64,000 nt of DNA from positions 82,963,840-83,027,839 of the forward strand of contig CM061068.1 in the NCBI GenBank assembly GCA_030762895.1. The letters run 5' to 3'. Every line of letters starts with the position of its first letter. Positions within the stretch are counted from its first letter, which is position 1. The translations under genes were made by a program, and so were the position numbers. Under the pieces are notes generated by a model that was not told the origin of the DNA, did not search any database, and saw only the letters and a program-made list of their open reading frames with translations. Source of the DNA: Sophora flavescens. Its lineage: Eukaryota > Streptophyta > Magnoliopsida > Fabales > Fabaceae. This document shows, piece after piece, positions 21,906 through 34,000 of this stretch.

Positions 21906-22517
21906 ATGGCAGGAAGAGGTAGGAACGACCAAGCGATCACCAATGCTTTGACACTGCTCGCAAACGCCATAGGCCAAAACCAGAACAACAACAATGATGG
22001 ACCAGATGAGTTTCAGAGATTGGACAAGTTCCAACGAAACAACCCGCCATCTTTTAAAGGAGCTTACAACCCGGAGGGAGCTTTGTTGTGGCCGAGGGAG
22101 ACTGAGAAGATCATCCGAGCTTTGGGATGCAACGAACAACAGAAGTTCATCTTTGGGACCTTTATACTGACAGAGGAGGCTGAACATTGGTGGGAGAACT
22201 GTCGTCATCATATCTTGGAAGAAGGTACTATGATCACATGGACGGTATTTAAGGACAGGTTTCTTGAGAAGTACTTTCCGGCGGACATCAAGGACAAAAA
22301 TGAGATGGAGTTTCTGACACAGAAGCAGGGAAACATGTCAGTAGGAGAGTATGCGGCTAAGTTTGAGGAGCTCGCCCGTTACTATACATTGTACCTGTAT
22401 ATGGCAGACGACAGCTCCAAGTGCGTAAAGTTTGAGGCCAGTCTGCGTCCAGAAATCAAGCAGGCTATTATCTACCAGGAGATCTGGGTCTTTTCCACCT
22501 TGGTGAACAAGTGCTGA
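21906..22517 (+). pseudogene. gag: Gy-B gag, capsid region
   Basis: The frame from MAGRGRND at 21906 is open to a TGA at 22515-22517. The capsid domain is clearly homologous to Gy-A gag (shared NNPPSFKGAY, EAEHWWEN, FLEKYFPADIKDKNEMEF, CVKF and LRPEIKQAI). The start is supported by conservation across all three gag copies. The TGA interrupts a domain that in Gy-A continues, and similarity resumes beyond it. With an intact capsid core but no pol it resembles a gag-only parasite of the Gy-A family. Confidence 0.88.
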
Positions 22518-22935
22518 TTCTTCAAGGATTCTTACAAGTCCAGGATCGCATGTCGTAAGAGTTCATATGTAAAGAGTAGTAAGGATGACGATCAGAAGGA
22601 CGAAGAAAGACAGTGTCTGGCTCCGATCGGTCGGGACTTCAAGAGGAATGGAAAGGAGCAGTGATTCTCAGCAGGTAAGCTTAATGACTGAGATTCCTCT
22701 AGGTCTATCAAGTGTGGTAAATGTGGAGAAGGTCACTATACCCATCAACTGCAAGGAGCCGAAAACCATCTATTTCAAGTATGGCAAGTATGGCCACTTC
22801 CGTCGGAACTGCGAAGAAGAGAAGTCAGAGCCACAAAATGTTATCAGGCATCATAATCCTAAAGTCAATCTACTGAAGACCATTGGAAGGGTCTACTCTC
22901 TTAGTGGAGTTGGAGTCTTCGAGTCCAAGTACTAA
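22518..22935 (+). pseudogene. Gy-B gag C-terminus with decayed zinc knuckles
   Basis: This corresponds to Gy-A 6870-7290. A first knuckle KCGKCGEGHYTHQ is cut by a frame change. The second reads YFKYGKYGHFRRNC, with the first two cysteines replaced by tyrosine. The frame runs into the start of the protease region (near 22940, CCCAAGGTACGATCTTAATT) and there the remainder of pol is missing. Confidence 0.8.
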
Positions 22936-23008
22936 ACCCAAGGTACGATCTTAATTGGTGAAAGTTAACCAGTTGAGGTGATAGAAATTTAGAGGACAAA
23001 ATTTTTAT

Positions 23009-23022
23009 AAGGGGGGTGGAAT
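23009..23022 (+). other. Gy-B polypurine tract
   Basis: AAGGGGGGTGGAAT lies directly before the 3' LTR, preceded by AGAGGACAAAATTTTTAT, which matches the Gy-A context at 10538-10555. Confidence 0.85.
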
Positions 23023-25488
23023 TGTAACATCCCGTTTTTCGTAAATAAGCTAAGTTCTTTCATATATGTTATATATATGTTTGATTATGCTTGTTATGTT
23101 TGTTTTTGATGCCTAAGTTCATGTTTGGGGAAGTTTAGCCTTAGAAAGGTTCAATCCTTTTAGAGTCCAAGTAACTTGTTTCACCGTTTTGGTCATATCT
23201 TGAGTTCTAGATGTCCGATCGATGTGATATTTGTGGCGTTGGAAAGATAAGAGAATTATCTACAGGTACTATTTTATATTTTTTGTCAATTCGATCGTTT
23301 AGATGGTCTCACAGTACAATCTTTGAGCACACCGTGCCCAGGAATTGAGCTTGGCCGTGCTCAATAGGGAGCAAGGCCGTGCTTAGGTCTGAGTCTATAA
23401 ATAGAGCAGTTCAGTGAGGGTTGCGACCCAAACCCTCTTTTTGGTACTTTGGACAATCCTAGTGCGACTGAAACCTCTTCCCCTTCCTCCCTTTAAACCC
23501 CTTGAAGTTCTTGGTGTACTTGCTCTAGTTGTGGGAGAGAAGTAGCACGATAGTATAGTTTGAGGTAACATTGTCTTCCCACTCTCTTAGTCTCTTTTCT
23601 ATTTATTAGATCTGGAGACTAATTGTTGTCTTCTTCTTGTTTGGCCAAGGCTTTGGTACCTCGTCGAGCCGCTCGAGGGAACGTGTCTAGTTTACCAACA
23701 TTATCGAGTGTTGGTATGAGTCTGTTGTTGTGTTATGCTCTTTATGAGTGTTGATTATTGAGAATGATGATGCCAACAATGATGTTAAAGACGTTAAAAT
23801 ACGTTAAGAATGATAAATGGGATTTAAGGGATGTTTATCCCAGTTGTTCATAAGACATGAATATAGTGTAAGAGGTAAGGCTATGTTCAAAGGGCTTAGT
23901 TAAAGACTCTAGGATAGATTAGTAAGTGTTCTAGGAATATTAATAACGAAGCTATGATTAAAGGATTAATTCCCCATGATGATAAGACATGAATATTAAT
24001 GAAAGGCAGTTAAGATGAATGAAGCTATGATCAATGGATTAGTGAGAACCCTTAGATTTGAATCTGAGATGTCCTAAAACAAGTGGCAATAGGGTATGTG
24101 ACCCTTCTGCCCAGAACAGCAGCGCGCGCACTTGAGCACACTCGTTCTCAACAGGGAGCACACCCGTGCTCCCATTCAAACCCAGAAATGGACGCGCTGC
24201 TTAAGCATGCCCATGCTCAACAATCAGCACACTCGTGCTTGACTGTGAGCTCAGCACGACCGTGCTGAGGGGTGAGCACGACCGTGCTCACCTATTCAGA
24301 ACAGAACCTGATGCAGGGGTTGTCACTCCAAATGCTCTATAAAAGACTTAATAAAATACCAACGGAACATGCATGAAGACCAAATACAAGTGATAAGATG
24401 TTGTACCTTGGTAGCCTAGTGCCTGCTCCAAGCGTTAAGATGTTGTACCTTGGTAGCCTAGTGTTCGCTTCAAGTGATAAGATCATGTACCTTGGTAACC
24501 TAGTGTTCGCTCCAAGGGGGCCTTGATGCTTAATGGTCAAGGTGGTAATCTCTAATGTAGAACGACTAAATTGATTAATTAATGAATATGAAATGTTAAC
24601 GATAAACCTCGATAGTCGAGTGGTCGAGGTGTTGATGGTGTTAAATCTTGGGTAGCCTATGGGCCCAAGTGGTGGTGGTGGTTGTGGTTGTGTTGTTTTC
24701 CATGCATTCATGCATCGGAGATGTTGATTGGAGGTTGTACAACATAGGGGAGGTTGTCCGTGTGTAAGACGATCTGGCCGTCTGAAAGGGAATCACGTAT
24801 ACACCATAATAGCACATCCGAGAATAAGATGTGTCGACTGTCCTAAGGGTCCACCCATGGTTTGGTGGATTGACACGGCATTGGTGCTTATTGGCCAATG
24901 TGGAAATGTAACCCTAAAGTTGGCATCCTGAGTTAGTTTGGATCCAAGTGCATAGTAGAGGAGTGGAGCAGAACTGCATTGCATAGCATACATATTATAT
25001 TATGATGATTGTTATGATATTGATGTTTGATATAATATGCTTGTTTGATGTATGCTCGTCTTGCTAACTGCTTCCTTGCCGTTATATTCATATATATGTT
25101 TCTTACTCCCTATCTATATGTTTCTTGTTTGTCGCATGTATCGTTTATGTAGAGGTCGATGTGCAGCCAGTTGAGGAGTGACTTTGAGGAGCCGCGACTC
25201 ATAGATAGGATTTCCGTTTTCAGTGGTTGTTTAGTTGTTTCCAGTCATATCCATGGTTTTTTATCGGATTGGTTATACCAGCTCTGAAGTGTGACATCGG
25301 GGTTGGGTTCGTTTATGGTTTTGTTTTATGTTATGTTTTCTTTATAAACATGTTTTGGTTATTTCTGCGTTATGTTACAATGCGGCAGTCTCTGCCTGGT
25401 TTTGATAATTATATATATTTGCATGTGTTCTGTCTCTTTTATATATGTGTTATTACTTTTGAATGCATGCGGGGAAGAGGGTGTCACA
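23023..25488 (+). repeat. Gy-B 3' LTR
   Basis: 2466 bp, TGTAACATCCCG to GGGTGTCACA. A TATA box (TATAAATAG, about 23396-23404) is preceded by three palindrome variants (23325-23384). A second palindrome cluster is at about 24130-24289, with GAGCACGACCGTGCTC at 24274-24289. The 42-bp triplet repeat is at 24387-24520. It is the only uninterrupted Gy-B LTR in the window, though shortened near 23706. Confidence 0.9.
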
Positions 25489-26742
25489 GGCCGAACCCTA
25501 ACTCTAGATGGGTTAGATGGTTTTGTTTCAATTTTTGACTCTTGGCAATTGTTTTAAGTCTTTCTAATACTCTTGGATCATTGATCCAAAAGCTTGAGAA
25601 TTTTTGAAATGCCTAGTCTATTTATCTCATGAAGACCGAATCCTAATCATAGTTAGTTAGATGAATTTTTGTTCAATGTTTAACTTGTTGTGTTGTTTGT
25701 TGTGAAGGATAATTGTTAGTTGTTGTAATTGAGTTGTGAGGAGGAACTGAGAATCAAAGAGACACTTGGAGGAGGAAACTGAAAACTTCAAGAGGTAAAG
25801 GTAGTTTACCTGAGGGGTTTTTGATAGCTACATGCTATCTGTGGGTTGTCGGTATAATTAATTGTAGTGATATCATGTTGTTTGATTTATTTATTACGTG
25901 TTGATTATGTAGTTTATATGGGTTATGTGGTTTTTGGGGCTTTTGTGATGTCTGTTGTAACTGAGACGTGTGTTATAACTGTGATATCTATTATGACTGT
26001 GATGTATGGATTAACTGTTGTTTGAATGATTGGCTGAAAGCTTGACAGTGGTCAGTGCTCAAGTATATTTAGGTTAAAAACTTTAAGGGAAAAACTTAAG
26101 TGTTTAATTTATGGAAGTGGAAGGAAATGTGAAAAATAATGTTTTAATGATATTTTGATGAAAGAATAAGTCAATGAGTGACAGTGAGGACGAAACCGTG
26201 AAAAAATTTCACTTACGCTGATTTTTTCGAAATAAATTCGAAAATAAAATAATTAGTAATTCCGATAAATTTCGTTCCAAAAATAATTTTAATGTGGATG
26301 GGAAAAACTTTTGTAAAATAGAAACTCATTTTGATTTTACAAGAAGATTTCTTCCAAAACGTATGATAATTTAGAAAAGTGATTTACAGCGGAACTATGA
26401 GGGATGTTTGATCCTTTTGGATAAAATCGTGCTAGGAAATAAATTTTCAAGGAATTGATGTGTTTTCGGAAAAGGGATTTCAAAAGAAAATGAGTTAAGA
26501 AAAATTGAACTATGTTGTGATTTAACTTTTTATAAACGTATTTTAACGGAAAAGAATTTCCTGCAAAAGAGTTTTAAGTCAGCGAAAACCTTTCCGATAA
26601 ACTTGGATAAGTTTTTCGGAGTTTTTTTTTTGATAAGTTGTTTCTCACAGAACGAAAACTGTGTTAAAAGTAGAAGTTGTGAGGACCTAGATGACTGAAA
26701 CGTCGGGCTAGTGTTCCTATGAGTAAGTACGTGGACTATGTG

Positions 26743-27036
26743 TCCTGTGTGTCCTGGGTTAGAGTCCCAGATGGCACATTTGAATCCATATCCTGTGTGT
26801 CATGGATTAGAGTCCCAATTGTCACATTTGAATCCATGTCTTGTGTGCCGTGGGTTAGAGTCCCAGTTGGTACATTTGAATCTCTATCTTGTGTGTCGTG
26901 GGTTAGAGTCCTAGTTGACAAATTTTGAATTTGTGTCCAGTGTGTCGCGGGTTAAAGTCACAGTTGGCACACTTGAATTTGTGTTATGTGTGTTGCGGGT
27001 TAAAGTCCCAGTTGTCACATTTGACTGCACGTCTTG
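26743..27036 (+). repeat. 48-bp minisatellite, six units
   Basis: Units start at 26743, 26791, 26839, 26887, 26936 and 26984, with a partial seventh at 27032. The core is GTGGGTTAGAGTCCCAGTTG. Because 48 is divisible by three, the array is open in several frames and mimics a repeat protein. I see no matching array in the other LTR-D copies. Confidence 0.93.
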
Positions 27037-27173
27037 TGTTAAGAATAAATGAACTTGATGTCAAAGTTAGATGATGATTGTTGAAGTGTCTTGCATTCAT
27101 ATAAGTTACAATGACTGTCGGGTATGAATCTCATTGTTTTAAGCTTTATGTTTATTCTGTGGATTCATGTGTT

Positions 27174-27177
<4 letters not shown>

Positions 27178-27269
<92 letters not shown>
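27178..27269. repeat. (TA)n(TG)n microsatellite
   Basis: About 38 bp of TA followed by about 52 bp of TG in D2. The encoded YIYIYI and VCVCVC frames are artefacts. Confidence 0.95.
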
Positions 27270-27270
<1 letters not shown>

Positions 27271-27882
27271 CTGTTTTTGTGTGTCGCGCATGTAGTTATC
27301 ATGATAAAACTCATTTATCGGTATCTCACCTTTGCAATATATCTGTTTTCTTGGTTCTTGTTGTTGTACCGTGGGACACGAATACAGACGTTGCAGAGGA
27401 GTTCCCTGTTTTGGTTGAGGACATTAGTCCCGATAACAGAGAAGAGGCCATTGATCATAGAGATGACCTCAGGGGTCTTCCTTATCGGTTGGAGTAACTA
27501 GCTCAACTAGGACATTAGGCTGTGTTATACCTTCTTGAGAATAGTTTGTATATCTGACTGCTGAGAGCCATTGTTTTTGAGTTGTGGTGCCAGACTATCG
27601 CTAAGTTATAGTTATATTTTTATTTCCTGATGTTATGACTTTGGAAATGACCTGTTGTTATGAAGGTCTTGATGTATAAGTATGATGATGTATATATTTA
27701 TGACGTTTGTTTATATGGAGAAAGGAATAAAAGAAAAAAAATCATAACCATTTTCAAGTAGGGTTAAGGATACCATAAAATTTTATTTTCCGAAAGCAAC
27801 CATCATTTCTTTTTATTTAATATGTTTTTACGAATTTGAGTTAGTCATGTAATGCTTAAGGGGGTGTTACAATTTTTTTTAA

Positions 27883-27901
27883 TTATTATTATTATGATGT
27901 G

Positions 27902-27966
<65 letters not shown>
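27883..27966. repeat. (ATT)n microsatellite
   Basis: About 80 bp of ATT with one interruption (ATGATGTG near 27893). A shorter ATT run occupies the same place in C2 (19590-19612). Confidence 0.93.
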
Positions 27967-28226
27967 GGTGTTATTATTATTGTATTTTGATTATGGTTGT
28001 TAACATGTTGTCTTGGGTGATAATATGTTTGATCTGCAATGACATGCTTAGTTGGTATCTAGGCGATGATATATGATATTTTAAAGTGATGCATGTTGGG
28101 GGAGAGTATGATATGTGATTTAGACGTGCCTAACCTAATTAATTAATATTTTATTATGATGAGATTGATGATGTGATATTATTTGAGATATCTTATGAGA
28201 TAGTGATGAGAGGTTAAGGCACTAGG

Positions 28227-29080
28227 GTATGACTCGATATACGTCAGCGAGACCTATATAGATGCATGATGTTGATCACAGCCGTGTGTTTGGAACACAC
28301 GAGGTCCGAGGTCCGAAGTCCTTGCTGGACTGTCCCAACTTAAATTTAGGCAGTGCAGCTATAGTGTCATTGCTATGCATGAGTACCCTTGAGAAAGAAC
28401 CAGGGTGTGCACCGGAGCGAGATGTGCAGCTATAGTGTCATTACTTTGCATGAGCATTCTCACCGTGGATGAGAGTGTGCACCGAGATTTGGGACGCGTC
28501 GCCGCTTGGACGATCGACCGACATCCCTAATCGACGGGGATGTGTGACAAGCATTGGTGGGGGCCACGTCAGCAAAAGTTGCATGAGTGTGAAGGGTAGA
28601 TGATGATAATGTATCTCGAGGATGATTGTGTGTGTGTGTGTGTGTGTGTGTATACACACACACACACACACACAGCTTTGGTATGACTCGATATACGTCA
28701 GCGAGACCCATATAGATGCATGTTGTTGATCATAGCCGTGTGTTTGGAACACACGAGGTCCGAAGTCCTTGCGGGATTATCCCAACTTTGATTTAGGCAG
28801 TGCAGCTATAGTGTCATTGCTATGCATGAGTACCCTCGAGAAAGAACCAGGGTGTGCACCGGAGCGAGATGTGCAGCTATAGTGTCATTACTTTACGTGA
28901 GCATTCTCATCGTGGATGAGAGTGTGCATCGGGATTTGGGGACGCGACGCTTGGACGACTGACTGACATCCCTAATCAGACGAGGGATGTGTGACAGCAT
29001 TGGTGGTGGCCACATCAACACATCAGCAAAAGTTGCATGAGTGTGATGGGTAGATGATGATAATGTATCTCGAGGATGAT

Positions 29081-29121
<41 letters not shown>

Positions 29122-29130
29122 GTGATGCAT
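28227..29130 (+). repeat. 454-bp tandem duplication
   Basis: Two copies of a 454-bp unit; GACTCGATATACGTCAGCGA begins at 28231 and 28685. Each copy contains GTGCAGCTATAGTGTCATTA and ends in a TG array. The copies differ by several substitutions and small indels. C2 has one copy of the related sequence (about 19910-20270). Confidence 0.92.
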
Positions 29131-29614
29131 GTTTGTGTGCCTTTATTGATTATATGTTACGTACCCTTTTCCATATATGATGATAGATAGTTTCTTATCT
29201 CCCTACTTCTTTTCTATGTATGTATCTTTAATGTGATCGCCATGAGAAGACCCTGTAGAGGGATCGGCTATTGAGGAGCTTGATGGGATCCCTTATGAGC
29301 TAGATGCCGGAGGATGAGCAGTGGACCTGAGTAGTTGAGTAGAGAGTACGTGGCCGTGTGTCTTCTTGAGAGTGGTTGTATTTTCAGGTTATTTTGTCGG
29401 TTTATACTTTTGGGGCCCTACTACGATGTGGTACCCTATGTAGTACCTTGTACCTTTATGTATATGTATATCTATGTGTGATGACTATGTTTCCGTTCTT
29501 TATGTTTTAAGGTTTTAATATTTATGATTTTCTGTATATACGTTTAATGCTAATATCACGATTAAGTTTTAGTTAAATTTAGGTTTTTCTTTAATGGGAC
29601 ATCGGGGTGTCTCA

Positions 29615-29775
29615 TTGTGAATTATGAACCGGATTTATATTGATAGACCCGATAACCTACCACCATGAATTGGTGAATTTTAAAACTTCACCAAATTTAA
29701 TTTTTGGTTAAATTTTTAATATACAATCAACATATTAGTCATTAGCAGATTTTAAAGCTAAAAATAGATAAATCT
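29615..29775. other. Spacer between the LTR nest and CACTA-1
   Basis: AT-rich DNA with no recognisable gene or repeat. It ends in TCT, the target duplication of CACTA-1. Confidence 0.6.
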
Positions 29776-29799
29776 CACTACAACATAAATGACTTTAGA

Positions 29800-30200
29800 T
29801 AGCGTTTCTGGATGCCTTTTAATAGCATTTGTAACCGCTATTTATGCCACCGCTATTAAAAGTCGTTAACAAAGATAGCATTTAAGAAATGCTATTAAAA
29901 GGTGACCTTAGATAGCGTTTCCGTGTACAAACATTATCTAAAGTCTGCCTTTAGATAGCGTTTGTGCACGGAACCGCTATCTAAAGTCTGCCTTTAGATA
30001 GCATTTGTTAATACAAATGCTATCTAAAGTCAGCCTTTAGATAGCGTTTGTACTCGGAACCGCTATCTAAAGTCTGACTTTAGATAGCATTTGTTAATAC
30101 AAATGATATCTAAAGTCAGCCTTTAGATAGCGTTTGTTTAAACAAATGCTATCTAAAGGCAGACTTTAGATAGCATTTGTTAAAAGAAACGCTATCTATT
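29800..30200. repeat. CACTA-1 left subterminal repeats
   Basis: About a dozen copies of a motif like TTTAGATAGCGTTTGT in both orientations, often as GATAGCGTTT...AACGCTATC pairs. In CACTA elements such arrays bind the element's own DNA-binding protein. The right-hand set is at 34508-34770. Confidence 0.88.
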
Positions 30201-30559
30201 CCCTATTTTTTTTTAGTTTACCTATTTCTTAACTTTACCTATTCCTGCATATTGTTTATAAAAAACAAAAGGTTTACACAAAGAAATGAAGCACAATCCA
30301 TATGCATATATAACAAGCTACTTTGACAATTCATACTCATTGGTAATATTAACAATGATCAATAAACTGAAATCATCATCATCATCCGTGCATTCTAAGC
30401 ATTTGAAGATTCTACAGAACTTCTAGGGAAACTCTAATTGAAAGGAATAAAATTACAAGATGTAAATACAGATATTATCTGAACTATTTTACAACCAAAC
30501 AGTTTTATAATACAATTTCTCCTTATTTCATATCATTTAACTGATTTAACAATATATAC

Positions 30560-32029
30560 CCTATTAATTCCTCTGTAGAAGAAAGACCAAGTGTTTCTAA
30601 AATACTACTCGTAAGCATTGTACTTGGACCACGGCCATCATGTGCTTTTATTACTGCAGTTAATGCCATCGCAACTATTCCATACCCGCTGCAAATAAAA
30701 AGTAAAACTTTCAACCAAACAGTAGATGAAATCAAGGTAGCAATCAAAAGAATAACCTTTAAGGCTTTCCAAGCATTATGAGTGATGCCAAGTTCTCTAG
30801 AAAAGTAAGGTCAAATCAGTTTAGAAACTTAAAGCCTTTTCCAGTAAATCGATCTCTCGGTCTGCCTAACAAATATTGCTTCACCAAAAGCTTGAATTCA
30901 TGGCTTAAAAAGTATTAGAGAGAGAGAGAGATTATGAAAGGCAAGAAATAGTTATAATGGATTACTACCTGCCCAAGTCACCTAAGACAGGTCCTGCACC
31001 TGCAGCCCTTGCTTCTTTGCCATCTTCTGTAAATCCATATGCAATTGTCACTGTGCCATCAATTAATACACATCCATGAAGTTTACCTATTGTTCCACTT
31101 GCCAGAGTAGCCACAGCATCATTCCAAACATACAGTCTTACATGGCTTGGGAATATATCCCTGATTACATCAAGTCACAATAAACTTTAATCAATAGACT
31201 TAGTCAAACTTTAGTCTCTAGATTAGCATAGAAACTAATGCGGAAATTAAATGACACAACATATTCGAAGAACTGAACCAGCAAAATGCACAAGTTACAA
31301 TTTAACTAAAATTTCAATTCTTTACAGATAAGTTACCTAATTCTATTGTGGTTTTTACTTTGATTATCTATACATACTGCTTTTCAGCAAATTCAAGAAG
31401 TGAAGAAATCCAGTATCATTCAATTTATATAAAATTGAAATAATGGAGTAAGACAACAAAACAAGAAAACTAGAAGCAGCAAAGGTTACATTATCACTCT
31501 CCTTTATAAATCTTCAGTGCTGCATAAAGCTAATACTCATGACAACATAAATTCTGTTTATTGTCTATATTACTATGATAAAAAACTTAGACTCAGGTTA
31601 CGAGTCAGAATTAGCAATAACATTGAACCCACCAATTCTCTATAACAGACAAGATAGGGCACTATCGGAAGAGGTATTTCCTTTCCTTCCATAAATTTTA
31701 AGAACTCAATAACAAATCATCTATCTCATTAAGACAAAGAGAAAAACACTACACAAAAAAAATTATAATAAATATATTTCTTCAGTTTCTTCTAACATCT
31801 AAAGAGTAAAAATAGCAAAAATATACTTTTCTGTTATCCAAAAAGTGAGCAAGCATGCAAGATATACTTATATATAGCAACCTAAGCCAACTGAGAATTC
31901 TCTGTTGATCTGTTGGATGGTTAACACCAGAAACAGCCAAACAAACAGCTCGGACTGAAGATCATTTTGAACCACACTTTGAAAGGGCATCTGCCATAAC
32001 TTGCTCTAACGTTTCCCTTGCAGCAATTT
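30560..32029 (-). pseudogene. Captured N-acetyl-D-glucosamine kinase fragment
   Basis: Three exons are recognisable on the minus strand with splice sites kept. Exon 31882-32029 reads AARETLEQVMADALSKCGSK, a TGA, then AVCLAVSGVNHPTDQQRI. Exon 30969-31160 reads NDAVATLASGTIGKLHGCVL and AYGFTEDGKEARAAGAGPV. Exon 30560-30688 reads SGYGIVAMALTAVIKAHDGR and TMLTSSILETLGLSS. These are core parts of the ATP-dependent sugar kinase that phosphorylates GlcNAc. The last two exons join in frame (GDLG-SGYG). The usual GTGTI is GTVTI, the usual GDWG is GDLG, and exons are missing between 31882 and 31160. It is a non-functional fragment. Confidence 0.82.
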
Positions 32030-32273
32030 CTGTAGAGGAAGTGATTAATTGTAACAACTAAGAACATGGCTATCCTGGTAATGAGATCTTCATTCTATTA
32101 TCATAGATATAATTCTCTAAAACTGTGGAAGCCATCAAATTGTGTCGTTTATGCAAGAATTTCCCTTACAAAAACAAGCCAAAACATACTGAATATGTCA
32201 GTTTAGTTCCAAAAGAAAATGATAATATTTAGACATTGACCAGGACTATATAACATTGTTAAAGCACATGTAC

Positions 32274-32796
32274 CTGACAATAATACTTAGTGCACCAAGG
32301 GGAGTAACCAGAACTGCAGGAGCATAGATATAAGCCACAAAATTTGCAATCTCCCCAACAATCACTGGTACCGTTTACCAAAATTAGTTTGAAGATCCAT
32401 ATGATATGAGTCTCACTAATAGTAACAGAGGGAGAAACTTACTTGTTACCAAACCGGCCCACCAAAGCGGCTCTAGTAGATAAGTGTAACCGCCAACTCC
32501 TGCAAATTTCACATATATACTATACCCATGAGATCAAAAGGAATTAAATCTAATAGAAATTAGAGAGTAATTTTATGAATGGATTTTAGAATTGAAAATT
32601 TCAAAATGTAATCATCCAAGTACATCATCACATATAAAGATGAAGAAGAGGTGCACCTACCTGCACGAGTGCCGTTGGCAGCAGCACGCTTAAGACCCTT
32701 CTTCTTCAAGATGAAATTGGCTCCTATGAATGGACCCCAATAGAAGAATGGACCTAAAAGAATATGGCCAGCCATTAAATCTACCACGCAGGACAT
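32274..32796 (-). pseudogene. Captured NIPA-type magnesium transporter fragment
   Basis: Exons at 32661-about 32765, 32443-32499 and 32274-32364 join in frame across two introns with canonical GT/AG ends. They give FILKKKGLKRAAANGTRAG, VGGYTYLLEPLWWAGLVT and MIVGEIANFVAYIYAP followed by AVLVTPLGALSIIV. These are conserved early membrane segments of the plant NIPA (DUF803) family of Mg2+ transporters. The sequence beyond the third exon is absent and the next homology is to the sugar kinase. A full NIPA protein has about nine membrane helices; only about three are here. No stop interrupts the three exons, so capture looks younger or better kept than the kinase piece. Confidence 0.85.
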
Positions 32797-32799
32797 CTT

Positions 32800-34000
32800 G
32801 ACTCCATAACCCTGAATATACCACTATTGACAATAGAAATGTTCACAGCAAAGAGCATAACTTTGAGCCTTTTCTATCAAGGAGTTGCTACGGTACCCAT
32901 AAGGGAATCTTACCTGAGGTGAGGTATCTAATATTTTTTAATTGTCAGTTTTCCCATAAATGTTTGGAAAAAAAAACTCATTAAATATAATCAACAAGCA
33001 ATAAACCTTTGACAACATACATCCATAACATCCATGAGCACAACGCAATAATCACTTCATTACATTTCCTTTAATATATCATTGAACCAACAATGTGGAC
33101 CGGACAATATCAAAAGCAAGCATGTTACACACAAAATTGATGTCATAAAGATGTGAACATAATGAATCAAAATGACATGAAAGTTATGTCTCATAATCAG
33201 GATGTGATGCAACGACATTATCAAGCAAGCATAAGATCAATGTCACAAGACTTTTTTCTGCACAATAGGATGGAGGCAATTTCACTATCACATGCATTTA
33301 GAGGCATATTTTAAAGCATCTTCATTCAAGTGGAACGAAAACTGGATCATAAAAACCAAGGTCAACAGACAAAACTGAATAGAGTCATAACATTGCAAGC
33401 ACATTCATTGCCAAAATTGTGTGAAAGTAAACTATTACCAGCCAGCAAACCACAAAGAACAAAAACACAAAGACATAAAAGCATTAGCAATTATATTGGT
33501 TGTGACCAAGAATCGCAAGAACAACATGTGTAACATTTTATTCATACCAGAAAATACATACACCTCATGAAAAACATTATTATAATTCCCATAAAACAAA
33601 AGTTAAGTCAGAATATGTGCTTGAGTATTACAACTCAAATCCCTCTGAAAATACAGATGGCTCACCCTAATTACAAAACCCCCTTTACAAAATTGTATCA
33701 AGACAATCTCTCTCATCTCTGCATTTTCGTCCCCCTCCCTCTATCTCTCTCCCTCTTGTTCTTTTTGAGTCAGTTTCCTCTCTTATGTCTGCCTCCGCTT
33801 TTTTTGTGGTGGCTCTAGTGAATTCAAACCTAATAAGCTTAACTAACATCCCACGCCCTTTACTATTTAGGTCTAGTGGTGGCTCTAGTGCTTGAACCTA
33901 GTAGCTTAGCTTAACTAACAATGTTCAACTTCAACATAACTTATACCTAACAAGGTGATTGAACATAAGCAAAAACAGAGAATGAGAAATCACGACTTAC
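32800..34000. other. CACTA-1 interior without recognised exons
   Basis: AT-rich DNA, possibly intron of the captured MAM33-like gene. I recognise no coding sequence. Near 33830-33905 the phrase GGTGGCTCTAGTG occurs twice. Confidence 0.4.

Larger units (their letters stand above)
25489..27871 (+). mobile_element. LTR-D copy D2, 3' part
   Basis: It resumes LTR-D sequence immediately after Gy-B; the junction (GGCCGAACCCTAACTCTAGATGG) aligns with 45890-45920 in D1'. It ends GGGGGTGTTACA at 27871. It contains a 48-bp minisatellite and a TA/TG microsatellite. No coding domain. Confidence 0.82.
27872..29614 (+). mobile_element. LTR-C outer copy C0, 3' part
   Basis: It continues LTR-C after D2 and ends ATCGGGGTGTCTCA at 29614 (compare 21575). 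TTGTG follows; the paralogous left border at 43915-43919 is TTGTT, a possible target duplication with one mismatch. It contains an ATT microsatellite and a 454-bp tandem duplication. Confidence 0.75.

Noticed and set aside
26719..26928. Apparent repeat protein (SCVSWVRVP units)
   Set aside because: It is a translation of the 48-bp minisatellite; no start context, and both strands are open because the unit length is a multiple of three.
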